Shown here in pieces: positions 8,435 to 17,736 of a DNA stretch of 44,335 nt. A program made the position numbers and the translations under genes. The stretch is from positions 1 through 44,335 of the forward strand of contig JALEIY010000023.1 of the NCBI GenBank assembly GCA_022769785.1, written 5' to 3'. The notes below the pieces were generated by a model. It was not told the origin of the DNA, did not search any database, and worked only from the letters and a program-made list of their open reading frames with translations. How positions within the stretch are numbered: position 1 is the stretch's first letter; every line of letters begins with the position of its first letter. The DNA is from Eubacterium sp. (GTDB lineage Bacteria; Bacillota; Clostridia; Lachnospirales; Lachnospiraceae).

Positions 8435-10588
8435 ATGAATATTATAAAACAACTGGCAGCAGAGCTGCAAATCAGGGAAAACCAGGCAGAAACCGCTGTC
8501 CGATTAATTGATGAAGGCAATACCATTCCGTTTATTGCCAGATACCGAAAAGAAGCCACAGGAGCCCTCAGTGATGAGGTACTCCGTAATCTTCACGAAA
8601 GACTGCAGTATCTTCGCAATCTGGAAGAGAAGAAAGAACAGGTCATCGCCGCAATCCGGGAACAGGATAAGTTGACCGGTGAACTGGAAAAAAAGATAAG
8701 AGAGGCGACCACCTTAGTGGCGGTGGAGGACCTTTATCAGCCATATCGTCCAAAGAGAAGAACCCGTGCCATGATAGCCCGGGAAAAGGGATTGGAGCCG
8801 TTAGCCAATCTGCTTCTTTTACAGAAGCTTTCCCGGCCGGCCCTTGAAGAGGCGGAAGCCTATGTGGACGAAGAAAAAGGGGTGAAATCTCCCGAGGAGG
8901 CATTGACAGGCGCAAAGGATATTATTGCAGAAAATGTATCGGAGCGTGCGGATTATCGGAAAAGCATACGACAGTGGACGCTGAAGGAAGGCAGTCTCAT
9001 TGTAAAAGCAAAGGATGATACCGTCGAGTCGGTCTATGAAATGTATTATGATTTCCGGGAGCCTCTGAAAAAAATGACCGGATACCGGGTGCTTGCCATA
9101 AACAGGGGAGAAAAAGAAAAGATTCTCACAGTAAAAGTAGAAGCGCCGGAGGCACAGATTCTCCATGCCTTAAACAAAACCCTGATCCGGGAAGACAACA
9201 TTTACACCAGAGATATTTTAAAAGAGGCTATTGAGGATGGCTACCGCCGCCTGATAGCCCCGGCTATTGAGAGAGATATTCGAAACGAGCTGACAGAAAA
9301 TGCCCAGAGCGGTGCCATCGGTGTGTTTGGAAAGAATTTAAAGCAGCTTCTCATGCAGCCGCCAATAAAAGGGCAGACCGTACTGGGATGGGACCCGGCC
9401 TTTCGAACCGGGTGTAAGCTGGCAGTGGTAGACCCGACCGGAAAGGTGTTAGATACGGTTGTTGTATATCCGACTGCACCGCAGTTTAAAGTGAAAGAAG
9501 CCAAAGCAAAGGTTCATCAGCTGATAAAAAAATATCATATCACCTTAATCAGCGTAGGAAACGGGACAGCCTCCAGGGAATCCGAGCAGGTGATAACGGA
9601 GCTCTTAAAAGAGATTCCGGAAAAAGTTTCCTATGTGATTGTCAACGAAGCCGGAGCTTCCGTATATTCTGCCAGCAAGCTGGCAACCGAAGAATTTCCG
9701 GAGTTCGATGTGGGACAGCGAAGTGCAGCCTCCATTGCCAGAAGACTGCAGGACCCGCTGGCAGAGCTGGTAAAAATTGAGCCGAAAGCCATCGGTGTGG
9801 GACAGTATCAGCATGATATGAATCAGAAAAAGCTGGAGGAAGCACTAAACGGCGTGGTAGAAGACTGTGTAAACGGTGTCGGTGTGGATTTAAATACCGC
9901 CTCGGTACCGCTTTTATCGTATATTTCCGGTATCAGTAAAAATGTGGCAAAAAACATCGTTGCTTACCGGGAAGCCAATGGAAGCTTCCATTCCAGAAAA
10001 GAGCTTCTTAAAGTGGATAAGCTGGGACCGAAAGCGTTTCAGCAGTGTGCCGGATTCCTTCGGATTTCCGGAGGCGATAATCCACTGGATAATACAGGAG
10101 TACATCCGGAATCTTACGAAGCAGCCGGAAAGCTTCTTCGGAACATGGGATACGAAGAAGAACAGATTGCTTCCGGCGGTCTGCGTAAACTTCGCAGCCG
10201 GATTAAAAATATGGAAGAAACCGCAAAAGAACTGGAAATAGGGGTACTCACACTGGAAGACATCGTGGAGGAACTGGAAAAACCGGGAAGAGATCCGAGA
10301 AGTGATATGCCGACACCGATTCTTCGGACCGATGTTCTGGAGATGAAGGATTTGAAAGAAGGCATGATTCTGAAAGGAACAGTCCGTAATGTGATAGACT
10401 TCGGGGAATTTGTGGACATCGGAGTGCATCAGGATGGTCTGGTTCACATTTCTCAGATGACAGACCGTTTTATTCGTCATCCGCTGGAAGTTGTCAGTGT
10501 GGGAGATATTGTAAATGTACAGGTGCTGAGTGTGGATATGAAGAAAAAACGAATCCAGCTCACCATGAAAATCAATGCGGAGAAATAA
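8435..10588 (+). CDS. tex: Tex family RNA-binding transcription accessory protein
   Basis: Tex proteins are cytoplasmic nucleic-acid-binding proteins linked to transcription and RNA metabolism; their exact role is not settled. The 717-residue length is close to the family norm. The order is an N-terminal helical Tex domain, a YqgF-like RNase H fold (about 320-450, GWDPAFRTGCKLAVVD), a helix-hairpin-helix region (about 480-560, GVGVDLNTASVPLLSYISGIS) and a C-terminal S1 RNA-binding domain (about 640-715, LKGTVRNVIDFGEFVDIGVHQDGLVHIS). The start ATG lies two bases after the prfB stop, so the pair is probably co-transcribed and translationally coupled. The ribosome binding site is weak and lies inside the end of prfB. 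Confidence 0.95.
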   Translation: MNIIKQLAAELQIRENQAETAVRLIDEGNTIPFIARYRKEATGALSDEVLRNLHERLQYLRNLEEKKEQVIAAIREQDKLTGELEKKIREATTLVAVEDLYQPYRPKRRTRAMIAREKGLEPLANLLLLQKLSRPALEEAEAYVDEEKGVKSPEEALTGAKDIIAENVSERADYRKSIRQWTLKEGSLIVKAKDDTVESVYEMYYDFREPLKKMTGYRVLAINRGEKEKILTVKVEAPEAQILHALNKTLIREDNIYTRDILKEAIEDGYRRLIAPAIERDIRNELTENAQSGAIGVFGKNLKQLLMQPPIKGQTVLGWDPAFRTGCKLAVVDPTGKVLDTVVVYPTAPQFKVKEAKAKVHQLIKKYHITLISVGNGTASRESEQVITELLKEIPEKVSYVIVNEAGASVYSASKLATEEFPEFDVGQRSAASIARRLQDPLAELVKIEPKAIGVGQYQHDMNQKKLEEALNGVVEDCVNGVGVDLNTASVPLLSYISGISKNVAKNIVAYREANGSFHSRKELLKVDKLGPKAFQQCAGFLRISGGDNPLDNTGVHPESYEAAGKLLRNMGYEEEQIASGGLRKLRSRIKNMEETAKELEIGVLTLEDIVEELEKPGRDPRSDMPTPILRTDVLEMKDLKEGMILKGTVRNVIDFGEFVDIGVHQDGLVHISQMTDRFIRHPLEVVSVGDIVNVQVLSVDMKKKRIQLTMKINAEK

Positions 10589-10609
10589 TTCCGCAGGAAA
10601 GGAACAATA

Positions 10610-11266
10610 ATGGCAGGATTTGAAGAAATCAGTAAAATGAAGCTGTCCGAACTGGGAGAAGAAAAGGACACAGAAAAAGAAAACGATACAGAAGAAACTG
10701 CTTTAGCAGAGACAACACAGGAGGAAGAAGAACAGGAAGAAAAAGAGGCTGCTTCGGAAAAAGAAGCCGGAGAAACAAAGAAAATGGCAGAGCCTCAGGG
10801 CAGATATTACCGAATTGATGCGAAAATCACCGAAAAAGTCATGTCGGCGTTTATGTTTGGCCATAATTACAGACAGCCGCTGATGATTATTGCCACAATC
10901 ATCGGTGTTGTCTGGCCGGTTGTCATGGTGATACAGAATAACACCAATTTATGGGTGGCTGCCGTTGTGATGTTCTTATTTGTAATTGCGCTGCCGCTGA
11001 ATACCTGGAATAAGGCAAGAATGGGTGTCAGAAAAAATCCGGTTTACCAGCAGACCTTCCATTACATGGTCGATGACTGGGGACTTCATCTCGAACTGGG
11101 AGAGGATGCCATTGATGTGGAATGGAAACGGATTTACAAGACCATGTTTTTAAAATCTTCGGTGGTTCTTTATACCGGTAAGGTCAATGCCTATCTGATT
11201 CCTACTGAAGATATGGGAGACAAGAAAGAAGAAATTATCAGCTTTATAAAAGAAAAGAAGCATTAA
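10610..11266 (+). CDS. YcxB-like membrane protein with acidic N-terminal region
   Basis: The 218-residue protein has three parts. Residues 1-65 are extremely acidic and low in complexity, rich in E, K and T. Two adjacent membrane helices span about 90-135 (PLMIIATIIGVVWPVVMVI and LWVAAVVMFLFVIALPL). A C-terminal soluble domain (about 145-218) resembles the YcxB-like fold (TFHYMVDDWGLHLELGEDAIDVEWKRIYK). Function is unknown for the family. AAAGGAACAATA precedes the ATG. It lies 21 bases after tex and 10 bases before tsaE, so it is probably in the same operon. The acidic N-terminus recalls the one on the nearby ClpX-like protein, but no homology is claimed. Confidence 0.75.
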   Translation: MAGFEEISKMKLSELGEEKDTEKENDTEETALAETTQEEEEQEEKEAASEKEAGETKKMAEPQGRYYRIDAKITEKVMSAFMFGHNYRQPLMIIATIIGVVWPVVMVIQNNTNLWVAAVVMFLFVIALPLNTWNKARMGVRKNPVYQQTFHYMVDDWGLHLELGEDAIDVEWKRIYKTMFLKSSVVLYTGKVNAYLIPTEDMGDKKEEIISFIKEKKH

Positions 11267-11276
11267 AGGGAAAAGG

Positions 11277-11726
11277 ATGAAAACAGAAAGTTTTAGTGCA
11301 GAAGAAACATTTGAATACGGGAGACAGTGCGGCCTTTTGGCACAGGCGGGACAAGTGTTTTGCCTGTATGGAGACCTGGGTGTGGGAAAAACAGTATTCA
11401 CGCAGGGATTTGCGGCCGGACTGGGCATAAAAGAACCGGTAAACAGCCCTACCTTTACCATTGTACAGGTCTATGAAGAGGGAAGACTGCCTTTTTATCA
11501 TTTTGATGTATACAGAATCAGTGACCCGGAGGAGATGTACGAAATAGGCTTTGATGAATATATCGAAGGCGACGGCGTCTGTTTTATTGAATGGGCCGGA
11601 CTGATTGACGAGCTGTTACCGGAAAAACGTACAGAGATAACCATAGAAAAGGATTTGTCCAAAGGCTTTGACTATCGTCTGATTACCAGAAAGGAGGTCA
11701 ATTGTGAAAATACTGGCAATCGATAG
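11277..11726 (+). CDS. tsaE: tRNA t6A synthesis ATPase TsaE
   Basis: TsaE is the small ATPase that acts with TsaB and TsaD in forming N6-threonylcarbamoyladenosine at position 37 of ANN-decoding tRNAs. The P-loop is GDLGVGKTVF (about residues 33-42), and the conserved NSPTFTIVQVY and FYHFDVYRI segments follow, with EWAG near the C-terminus. Length of 149 residues is typical. The gene overlaps tsaB by 23 bases, which implies coupled translation. tsaB, rimI and tsaD follow in the same run, so most of the t6A pathway is local; tsaC is not in the window. Confidence 0.95.
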   Translation: MKTESFSAEETFEYGRQCGLLAQAGQVFCLYGDLGVGKTVFTQGFAAGLGIKEPVNSPTFTIVQVYEEGRLPFYHFDVYRISDPEEMYEIGFDEYIEGDGVCFIEWAGLIDELLPEKRTEITIEKDLSKGFDYRLITRKEVNCENTGNR

Positions 11727-12414
11727 CTCCGGACTGGTGGCATCCGCCGCACTTCTGGACGAGGAAACGATACTGGCGGAATACACGTTAAATTATAAAA
11801 AAACTCATTCACAGACTCTGCTTCCCATGGTGGATGAAATTGTAAAAATGACACAGACCAATCTGCATGAGCTGGATGCTATTGCAGTAGCCGCAGGCCC
11901 GGGTTCCTTTACGGGACTTCGTATCGGTTCTGCCACGGCAAAAGGACTGGGACTGGCACTTCAAAAGCCCCTGATTTCCGTGCCGACACTGGAGGGAATT
12001 GCATATAATCTGTTTGGGGTGGATGGATGCATCTGCCCGATGATGGATGCCAGAAGAAAACAGGTTTATACCGGTATCTATACATTTTCCGGCGGAGAAT
12101 TTCAGACTCTTGTTTCTGACAGGGCCTGTCCGGTGGAAGAGATTATTGAAGAATGCAACCGGCTGGGACAGAAGGTGATTTTTCTGGGAGACGGCGTGCC
12201 GGTGTACCGGGACATCATCGAAAAAAACTGTCAGGTACCGTATGAATATGCGCCGGCACATCTGAACCGGCAGAGAGCCGGAGCGGTGGGAGCCAGAGCC
12301 ATTGTGTACTATAAAATGGGTAAAACCGAGACCGCAGCAGAGCATGCACCGGTTTATCTGAGAAAATCACAGGCAGAGCGTGAACTAGAAGCAAAAGGGA
12401 AAACACTGGAATGA
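11704..12414 (+). CDS. tsaB: tRNA t6A synthesis protein TsaB
   Basis: TsaB is an ASKHA-fold paralogue of TsaD that forms the TsaB-TsaD core and recruits TsaE. The N-terminus ILAIDSSGLVASAALL and the GPGSFTGLRIGSATAKGL motif are diagnostic. Length is 236 residues. The start is GTG at 11704, with AAAGGAGG eight bases upstream inside tsaE. The stop overlaps the rimI start (ATGA), so tsaE-tsaB-rimI form a tight translational unit. Confidence 0.95.
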   Translation: MKILAIDSSGLVASAALLDEETILAEYTLNYKKTHSQTLLPMVDEIVKMTQTNLHELDAIAVAAGPGSFTGLRIGSATAKGLGLALQKPLISVPTLEGIAYNLFGVDGCICPMMDARRKQVYTGIYTFSGGEFQTLVSDRACPVEEIIEECNRLGQKVIFLGDGVPVYRDIIEKNCQVPYEYAPAHLNRQRAGAVGARAIVYYKMGKTETAAEHAPVYLRKSQAERELEAKGKTLE

Positions 12415-12854
12415 TACAGATTAGACCAATGCGCCGGGAAGATTGCCCTGCGGTTGCGAAGCTGCAAAGTGTCTGCTTTTCAACGCCCTGGTCATTAAAA
12501 AGTCTCGAAGATATGGAAAGTCAGCCGGGCGGAAGAAATTATGTCGCAGTCAAAGACGGAGTCATCGTCGGCTATGTGGGTATGCTGGCGGTCCTTGATG
12601 AAGCGGATATTACCAATGTGGCAGTAGAGCCGGAGCAGCGGCGGCAGGGAATAGGCAGACTGCTCGTCAGTCATTTGAAAGAACAGGCACAAAAAGAAGA
12701 AATCAGGCACATTTTTCTGGAGGTCAGAAAGTCCAATCTGGCGGCCATCCGGCTCTATGAGGAGGCTGGATTTTCACAGATTGCCATCCGGAAAAATTAT
12801 TACGACAAGCCCCGGGAAGATGCTCTCATTATGGAGCATCAAAGCGGGATGTAA
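12411..12854 (+). CDS. rimI: Ribosomal protein S18-alanine N-acetyltransferase (GNAT)
   Basis: RimI transfers an acetyl group from acetyl-CoA to the N-terminal alanine of ribosomal protein S18. The 147-residue protein is one GNAT domain with the acetyl-CoA-binding loop motif VEPEQRRQGIGRLLVSHL and the conserved EVRKSNLAAIRLYEEAGF signature found in RimI. It starts inside the tsaB stop codon. rimI next to tsaB is a common arrangement in Firmicutes, which supports the name over a generic GNAT. Confidence 0.92.
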   Translation: MIQIRPMRREDCPAVAKLQSVCFSTPWSLKSLEDMESQPGGRNYVAVKDGVIVGYVGMLAVLDEADITNVAVEPEQRRQGIGRLLVSHLKEQAQKEEIRHIFLEVRKSNLAAIRLYEEAGFSQIAIRKNYYDKPREDALIMEHQSGM

Positions 12855-12978
12855 ACAACTTCCAGAACAATTTTCGGCATTTTCTTTTATAATAGAACCG
12901 GAGCCGACAGGGTCCGAAAAGCCATAAAAGAAGGGACAGCCCGTGGTCTGCCCGCTGTAAAAAGACTGGAGGTACAAT

Positions 12979-13206
12979 ATGGAAACAGGAAAAAAAGAAA
13001 TATACTGCAATTGCTGCGGAAAAAAGCTTTTGGTTGAAAAAACAGGGGAACGGGAGGATTATCTCTTTGTCAGCAAGGAATGGGGATATTTTTCCGGAAA
13101 AGACGGGGAGATTCATCAGTTTCGTATCTGTGAAGCCTGTTACGACCGGTGGACCGCACAGTTTGCCGTTCCGGTCTGTGTGAAAGAGCAGACGGAATTA
13201 TTGTAA
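12979..13206 (+). CDS. Small zinc-ribbon-like protein of unknown function
   Basis: The 75-residue protein has two cysteine pairs, CNCC near residue 11 and CEAC near residue 54, spaced as in a zinc ribbon, with an aromatic stretch between them (KEWGYFSGKDG). No catalytic motif or membrane segment is seen. ACTGGAGG lies eight bases before the ATG. It sits between rimI and rnz, 124 bases after rimI and 19 before rnz, with a TATAAT at 12888-12893 upstream that may mark a promoter. I do not recognise the family; a role in tRNA or ribosome maturation would be guilt by association only. Confidence 0.75.
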   Translation: METGKKEIYCNCCGKKLLVEKTGEREDYLFVSKEWGYFSGKDGEIHQFRICEACYDRWTAQFAVPVCVKEQTELL

Positions 13207-13225
13207 TAGAAAAGAGAGGGATGTT

Positions 13226-14134
13226 ATGCTGGAATTATGTTTGCTGGGCTGTGGCGGAATGATGCCGCTGCCATATCGCAAACTGACATCTTTAATGGCG
13301 AGATATAATGGAAAAAGTGTACTCATAGACTGTGGAGAGGGAACACAGGTGGGAATTCGCGAAAAAGGGTGGAGCTTTAAGCCGATTGAGGTAATCTGTT
13401 TTACCCATTATCACGCAGATCATATCAGTGGTTTGCCGGGACTTCTTCTCACCCTGGGAAATGCACAAAGAACCGAGTCGCTATTGATGGTTGGGCCAAA
13501 AGGACTGGCCCGGGTGGTGAATGCCTTAAGAACCATTGCACCGGATTTACCCTTTCCGATTGAATATCGGGAACTTAAGGAAAAAACAGAGTCCATAGAA
13601 ATGGACGGCTATCGAATCCGGGCTTTTCGGGTAAATCATAATGTGGTTTGTTACGGCTATACACTGGAAATTGACCGTGCCGGCAAATTCGATGTGGACC
13701 GTGCCAGAGAAAATGAAGTGGAAGTGAAATACTGGAGCCGTCTGCAAAAAGGAGAAATTATTCCTCTGCCGGAGCGTACCCTGACGCCGGATATGGTCCT
13801 CGGGCCTGCCAGAAAAGGAATCAAATGCACCTATACGACAGACACCCGTCCGCTGCAGACGATTGTGGAAGCCGCAGCCGATTCTGACCTTTTTATCTGT
13901 GAGGGAATGTACGGCGATGCGGAAATGAAAGAAAAAGCGGTAGAAAAAAAGCATATGACATTTCAGGAGGCGGCATATCTGGCAAAGCAGGCGAATGTGA
14001 AACAGCTCTGGCTTACCCATTTCAGTCCGTCTGTCGTTTATCCGGAGGAATACCTTCCGGAAGTAAAAAAGATATTTCCGGCAACCAGTGCGGGAAAAGA
14101 CGGAAAAAGCATTACCCTTGCCTTTGAGGAATAA
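13226..14134 (+). CDS. rnz: Ribonuclease Z, tRNA 3' processing endonuclease
   Basis: RNase Z is a metallo-beta-lactamase-fold enzyme that cuts tRNA precursors just after the discriminator base, needed where CCA is not encoded. The N-terminus LELCLLGCGGMMPLPYRKLTS, the metal motif HYHADH (about residue 65) and the GLPGLLLTLG segment fit. Further metal ligands appear in FRVNHNVVCYGY, in YTTDTRPL and in LTHFSPS near the C-terminus. Length of 302 residues fits the short bacterial form. The only tRNA in this window lacks an encoded CCA, consistent with need for the enzyme. AGAGAGGGATGTT precedes the ATG. Confidence 0.93.
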   Translation: MLELCLLGCGGMMPLPYRKLTSLMARYNGKSVLIDCGEGTQVGIREKGWSFKPIEVICFTHYHADHISGLPGLLLTLGNAQRTESLLMVGPKGLARVVNALRTIAPDLPFPIEYRELKEKTESIEMDGYRIRAFRVNHNVVCYGYTLEIDRAGKFDVDRARENEVEVKYWSRLQKGEIIPLPERTLTPDMVLGPARKGIKCTYTTDTRPLQTIVEAAADSDLFICEGMYGDAEMKEKAVEKKHMTFQEAAYLAKQANVKQLWLTHFSPSVVYPEEYLPEVKKIFPATSAGKDGKSITLAFEE

Positions 14135-14202
14135 AAAAGCGGAATCGTTGTCACGGTTCCGGCCGGGAAGAACAGGGCAAAAAGAAGAGGAGTGAGTAAG
14201 AG

Positions 14203-15234
14203 ATGGAACAGGAAAAAAAGGATGTGCTGATTCTGGCAATTGAGACATCCTGTGACGAAACCGCAGCAGCGGTAGTAAAAAACGGAAGAGATATTCTATC
14301 AAACATCATATATACCCAGATAAAGCTCCACACGGTTTTTGGAGGCGTCGTTCCGGAAATTGCCTCCCGGAAACATATCGAGAAAATCAATCCGGTCATT
14401 GAGGCGGCTCTGGAGGAAGCAGGAGTAACTCTGGATGACATTGACGCCGTGGCGGTGACTTATGGACCGGGGCTTGTGGGCGCGCTGCTTACCGGTGTTG
14501 CGGAGGCAAAAGCCATTGCTTTTGGTGCAGGAAAACCGTTGGTGGGCGTGCATCATATTGAAGGGCATATCAGTGCCAATTACATTGAACACAAAGAACT
14601 GGAGCCTCCGTTTTTATGTATGGTGGCCTCCGGTGGTCATTCTCACCTCGTAATGGTCAAAGATTACGGGGAATATGAGATTATCGGCCGCACCAGAGAT
14701 GATGCGGCAGGCGAAGCCTTCGATAAAGTGGCAAGAGCCATTGGACTGGGTTATCCCGGCGGACCGAAAATTGATAAACTGGCAAGGGAAGGGAATCCGA
14801 AAGCAATAACCTTTCCACGGGCAAAAATCAGTGACAGCCCGGATGATTTCAGCTTCAGCGGCTTAAAATCAGCAGTATTAAATTACCTGAATCACTGTGA
14901 AATGAAAAACATACCGGTCAATCGTGCCGATGTGGCAGCTTCTTTTCAGCAGGCGGTAACCGATGTACTGACAGAGCACACCGTAGCAGCGGCAAAAAGA
15001 CTCGGCATCAACCGGGTGGCCATTGCAGGCGGAGTGGCTTCCAATTCTTCCCTGCGGGGCCAGATGAAAGAAGCCTGCGAGAAAAACGGAATGACATTTT
15101 ATTATCCGTCGCCGGTATACTGCACAGATAACGCAGCAATGATTGGAGTGGCAGGATATTACGAATATATAAAAGGGGTTCGTGACGGATGGGATCTCAA
15201 CGCAGTTCCTAATCTGAAAATCGGAGAGAGATAG
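14203..15234 (+). CDS. tsaD: tRNA N6-adenosine threonylcarbamoyltransferase TsaD
   Basis: TsaD transfers the threonylcarbamoyl group from threonylcarbamoyl-AMP to A37 of tRNA. The start [16 protein letters not shown], the metal-binding HHIEGH motif (about residue 113), SGGHSHL, and the C-terminal [13 protein letters not shown] segment are all present. Length is 343 residues, typical. GAGGAGTGAGTAAG precedes the ATG. It completes the t6A genes of this block and is followed nine bases later by ispD. Confidence 0.97.
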   Translation: MEQEKKDVLILAIETSCDETAAAVVKNGRDILSNIIYTQIKLHTVFGGVVPEIASRKHIEKINPVIEAALEEAGVTLDDIDAVAVTYGPGLVGALLTGVAEAKAIAFGAGKPLVGVHHIEGHISANYIEHKELEPPFLCMVASGGHSHLVMVKDYGEYEIIGRTRDDAAGEAFDKVARAIGLGYPGGPKIDKLAREGNPKAITFPRAKISDSPDDFSFSGLKSAVLNYLNHCEMKNIPVNRADVAASFQQAVTDVLTEHTVAAAKRLGINRVAIAGGVASNSSLRGQMKEACEKNGMTFYYPSPVYCTDNAAMIGVAGYYEYIKGVRDGWDLNAVPNLKIGER

Positions 15235-15243
15235 GCATAGCAA

Positions 15244-15975
15244 ATGAAAGAAAAAACAGCAGCCATTATCGTGGCGGCCGGACGCGGCAGCCGGATGGGA
15301 ACAAAAATTCAAAAGCAATATCTGAAGCTGCTGGGGAAACCGATTCTTGCCTACACCCTGGAGGCTTTCGAAAAAAGCGAAACGGACGAAATCATTCTTG
15401 TGGTCGGGGAAGGCGAGGAAGACTACGTCACCCGTGAAATTATTCGTCCTTATGGCATTTCCAGAGTTACCCGGGTTGTTGCCGGAGGAAAAGAACGGTA
15501 TGAATCCGTATGGAACGGCCTTCAGGCGGTAAAAGAGGGCATTTTCCCGGAAGAGAAAAACGAATGCTTTGTGCTGATTCATGATGGAGCCAGAGCATTT
15601 ATTACTCCGGAGCAGATTAATTTCTGTATAGGGCAGGTGCGGGAGCACCGGGCCTGTGTCATGGGAATGCCGGTAAAAGATACGATAAAAGTCGTGGATA
15701 GTCAGGAATATACGGTATCCACACCGGACCGGAGTACTCTCTGGCAGATGCAGACACCGCAATGCTTTGAACTGACGGAAATCAGCAGCGCTTACCGGAA
15801 AATGTTTCAGTCGGGAGCGGAAAAAGTGACCGATGATGCCATGGTCATGGAAAGCTTTGGAGAACGCCCGGTAAAAATGATTCGGGGAAGCTATGACAAT
15901 ATCAAAGTTACCACTCCGGAGGATTTGATTCTCGGAGAAGCAATACTGAAAGAGAAGATAAACATACAAAACTAG
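15244..15975 (+). CDS. ispD: 2-C-methyl-D-erythritol 4-phosphate cytidylyltransferase
   Basis: IspD joins CTP and methylerythritol phosphate in the MEP isoprenoid pathway. The nucleotide-binding start IIVAAGRGSRMGTKIQKQYLKL, the VLIHDGARAF motif and the MPVKDTIK segment are diagnostic. Length is 243 residues, slightly longer than the usual 225-235. It lies nine bases after tsaD and 11 before the clpX-like gene, so it is within an operon-like run. ispF is not adjacent. Confidence 0.93.
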   Translation: MKEKTAAIIVAAGRGSRMGTKIQKQYLKLLGKPILAYTLEAFEKSETDEIILVVGEGEEDYVTREIIRPYGISRVTRVVAGGKERYESVWNGLQAVKEGIFPEEKNECFVLIHDGARAFITPEQINFCIGQVREHRACVMGMPVKDTIKVVDSQEYTVSTPDRSTLWQMQTPQCFELTEISSAYRKMFQSGAEKVTDDAMVMESFGERPVKMIRGSYDNIKVTTPEDLILGEAILKEKINIQN

Positions 15976-15986
15976 GAGTTGACAGA

Positions 15987-17588
15987 ATGGATAAAGAAAA
16001 AACATTCCTGGAAGAGGAAGAAAAAGACCAGAACCCGGAAGACATCACCGAACAGGGCAATAATATCACTGTGGATTACGAGGAATACGACGAGGAAGAG
16101 CCGGAAGACGAAGAAGAGGCAGAAGAGGAAGAGGACGGAGAGGAATCCGAACACCACCCTTCCGGAGATAAAAAGCGGAAAACAAAGAATCCATCCGATT
16201 TTTGCTGTATCTGTCATCGGGGAGAAGGACAGGGCGCTACCCTTGTCCGGATGCCGAATAATATGAGCATCTGTACCGACTGTATGCAAAAATCCTTTGA
16301 TTCCTTTGGCTCGGGATTCCCGGGAGGAGGGATTCAGTTTTTAGATCTTTCCAGTATGGATATAAACAGCCTTAAGGATATGAATCTGGGAGATTTGCTG
16401 CAAAATGGACTGCCGGGACAGAAAATAAAACCGAAGAAGGCATCGAAGAAAAAGAAGAAAAAAGAAAAAGCAGAGGAAAAAGCACTCACTCTGAAAAATA
16501 TACCGGCCCCGCATCAAATCAAAGCAAAACTGGACGAATATGTAATCGGACAGGACCATGCGAAAAAAGTGATGTCTGTGGCAGTGTATAACCATTACAA
16601 ACGTGTCATCACCAATACCATGGATGAAATTGAAATCGACAAATCCAACATGCTGATGATAGGACCGACAGGCTGCGGAAAAACCTACCTGGTAAAAACC
16701 CTCGCCCGTCTTTTAAATGTCCCTCTTGCCATCTGCGATGCTACTTCCCTGACGGAAGCCGGCTATATCGGAGATGATGTGGAAAGTGTGCTTTCAAAGC
16801 TCCTTGCCAATGCCGATAACGATGTGGAAAAGGCAGAAAGAGGAATTATCTTTATTGACGAGATTGACAAAATTGCCAAAAAGAAAAATACAACCAGCAG
16901 GGATGTGAGCGGAGAATCCGTTCAGCAGGCTCTCTTAAAGCTTCTCGAAGGAAGCGAGGTAGAAGTTCCAATTGGAGCCAGCTCCAAAAACGCCATGGTA
17001 CCGACAACCATGATGGATACGAAAAATATATTATTTATCTGCGGCGGAGCATTTCCGGATTTGGAAAATATTATAAAAGAACGTCTGACAAAACAGTCCG
17101 CCATCGGATTTTGCGCAGATTTGAAGGATAAATACGACAAAGAAGAGAATCTGCTTCAGTATGTGACCATGGAAGACCTGAGAAAATTCGGTATGGTACC
17201 GGAGTTTATCGGCAGACTTCCGATTCTGTTTACTTTGAACCCGCTCACCAAGGAAATGCTTGTGGACATTTTAAAAGAGCCGAAAAATGCGATTCTGAAA
17301 CAGTATCAGAAGCTGCTTGCGCTTGATGAGGTAGAGCTTGCCTTCGAAGATGGGGCATTGATGGCAATTGCGGAAAAAGCGCTGGAAAAGGATACGGGGG
17401 CCAGAGCACTTCGAGCAATCATTGAGAAATTTATGCTGGATATTATGTATGAGATTCCGAAGGATGATAATATCGGCCGTGTAATTATCACGGAGGATTA
17501 TATCCGCAATAATGGAATGCCGATTATCGAGATGCGGCAGTATCTTCAGCTTCAGCAAAAAGAAGATTATTTTCCGGAAAAAGAATAG
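15987..17588 (+). CDS. clpX: ClpX-type AAA+ unfoldase, divergent and extended
   Basis: ClpX unfolds proteins and feeds them to the ClpP protease. The 533-residue protein is about 100 longer than usual. Residues 1-65 are highly acidic, followed by a zinc-binding domain with CCICHRG and CTDC (about 72-100), a lysine-rich linker (about 150-170), then the AAA+ module with Walker A GPTGCGKT, Walker B IIFIDEIDK and sensor/arginine motifs (MVPEFIGRLPI). The ClpP-docking IGF tripeptide is kept (QSAIGFCADL). Pore loop 1 reads GYIG rather than GYVG, and the usual RKH loop is replaced by GASSKNAMVP. It may be a second, specialised ClpX; the canonical one would lie beside clpP elsewhere. Confidence 0.88.
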   Translation: MDKEKTFLEEEEKDQNPEDITEQGNNITVDYEEYDEEEPEDEEEAEEEEDGEESEHHPSGDKKRKTKNPSDFCCICHRGEGQGATLVRMPNNMSICTDCMQKSFDSFGSGFPGGGIQFLDLSSMDINSLKDMNLGDLLQNGLPGQKIKPKKASKKKKKKEKAEEKALTLKNIPAPHQIKAKLDEYVIGQDHAKKVMSVAVYNHYKRVITNTMDEIEIDKSNMLMIGPTGCGKTYLVKTLARLLNVPLAICDATSLTEAGYIGDDVESVLSKLLANADNDVEKAERGIIFIDEIDKIAKKKNTTSRDVSGESVQQALLKLLEGSEVEVPIGASSKNAMVPTTMMDTKNILFICGGAFPDLENIIKERLTKQSAIGFCADLKDKYDKEENLLQYVTMEDLRKFGMVPEFIGRLPILFTLNPLTKEMLVDILKEPKNAILKQYQKLLALDEVELAFEDGALMAIAEKALEKDTGARALRAIIEKFMLDIMYEIPKDDNIGRVIITEDYIRNNGMPIIEMRQYLQLQQKEDYFPEKE

Positions 17589-17599
17589 AAATGATTACT

Positions 17600-17736
17600 G
17601 ATTTGCAGCAAAATATGGTATAATATTTACGGTGAAAGTGCTTATCAGGACGACACCATAACAGGTATACCGTCTCATGGACGCAGCCTTTAGGATGTGG
17701 AAATAATGGGGGATTACAAAAGGGAGGAGGAATAAT
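17600..17736 (+). promoter_or_regulatory. fbp promoter and leader
   Basis: An extended -10 (TGGTATAAT, -10 at 17619-17624) starts a leader of about 105 bases. Within it GGTATACC is flanked by CCAT/ATGG arms (about 17655-17685), suggesting a folded 5' UTR. The -35 is weak. I recognise no known riboswitch. GGGAGGAGG lies just before the TTG start. Confidence 0.5.

Noticed and set aside
14141-14160. A terminator after rnz (GGAATCG/CGGTTCC hairpin)
   Set aside because: Only seven pairs with a wobble and no T-tract; tsaD follows closely, so it was not called.
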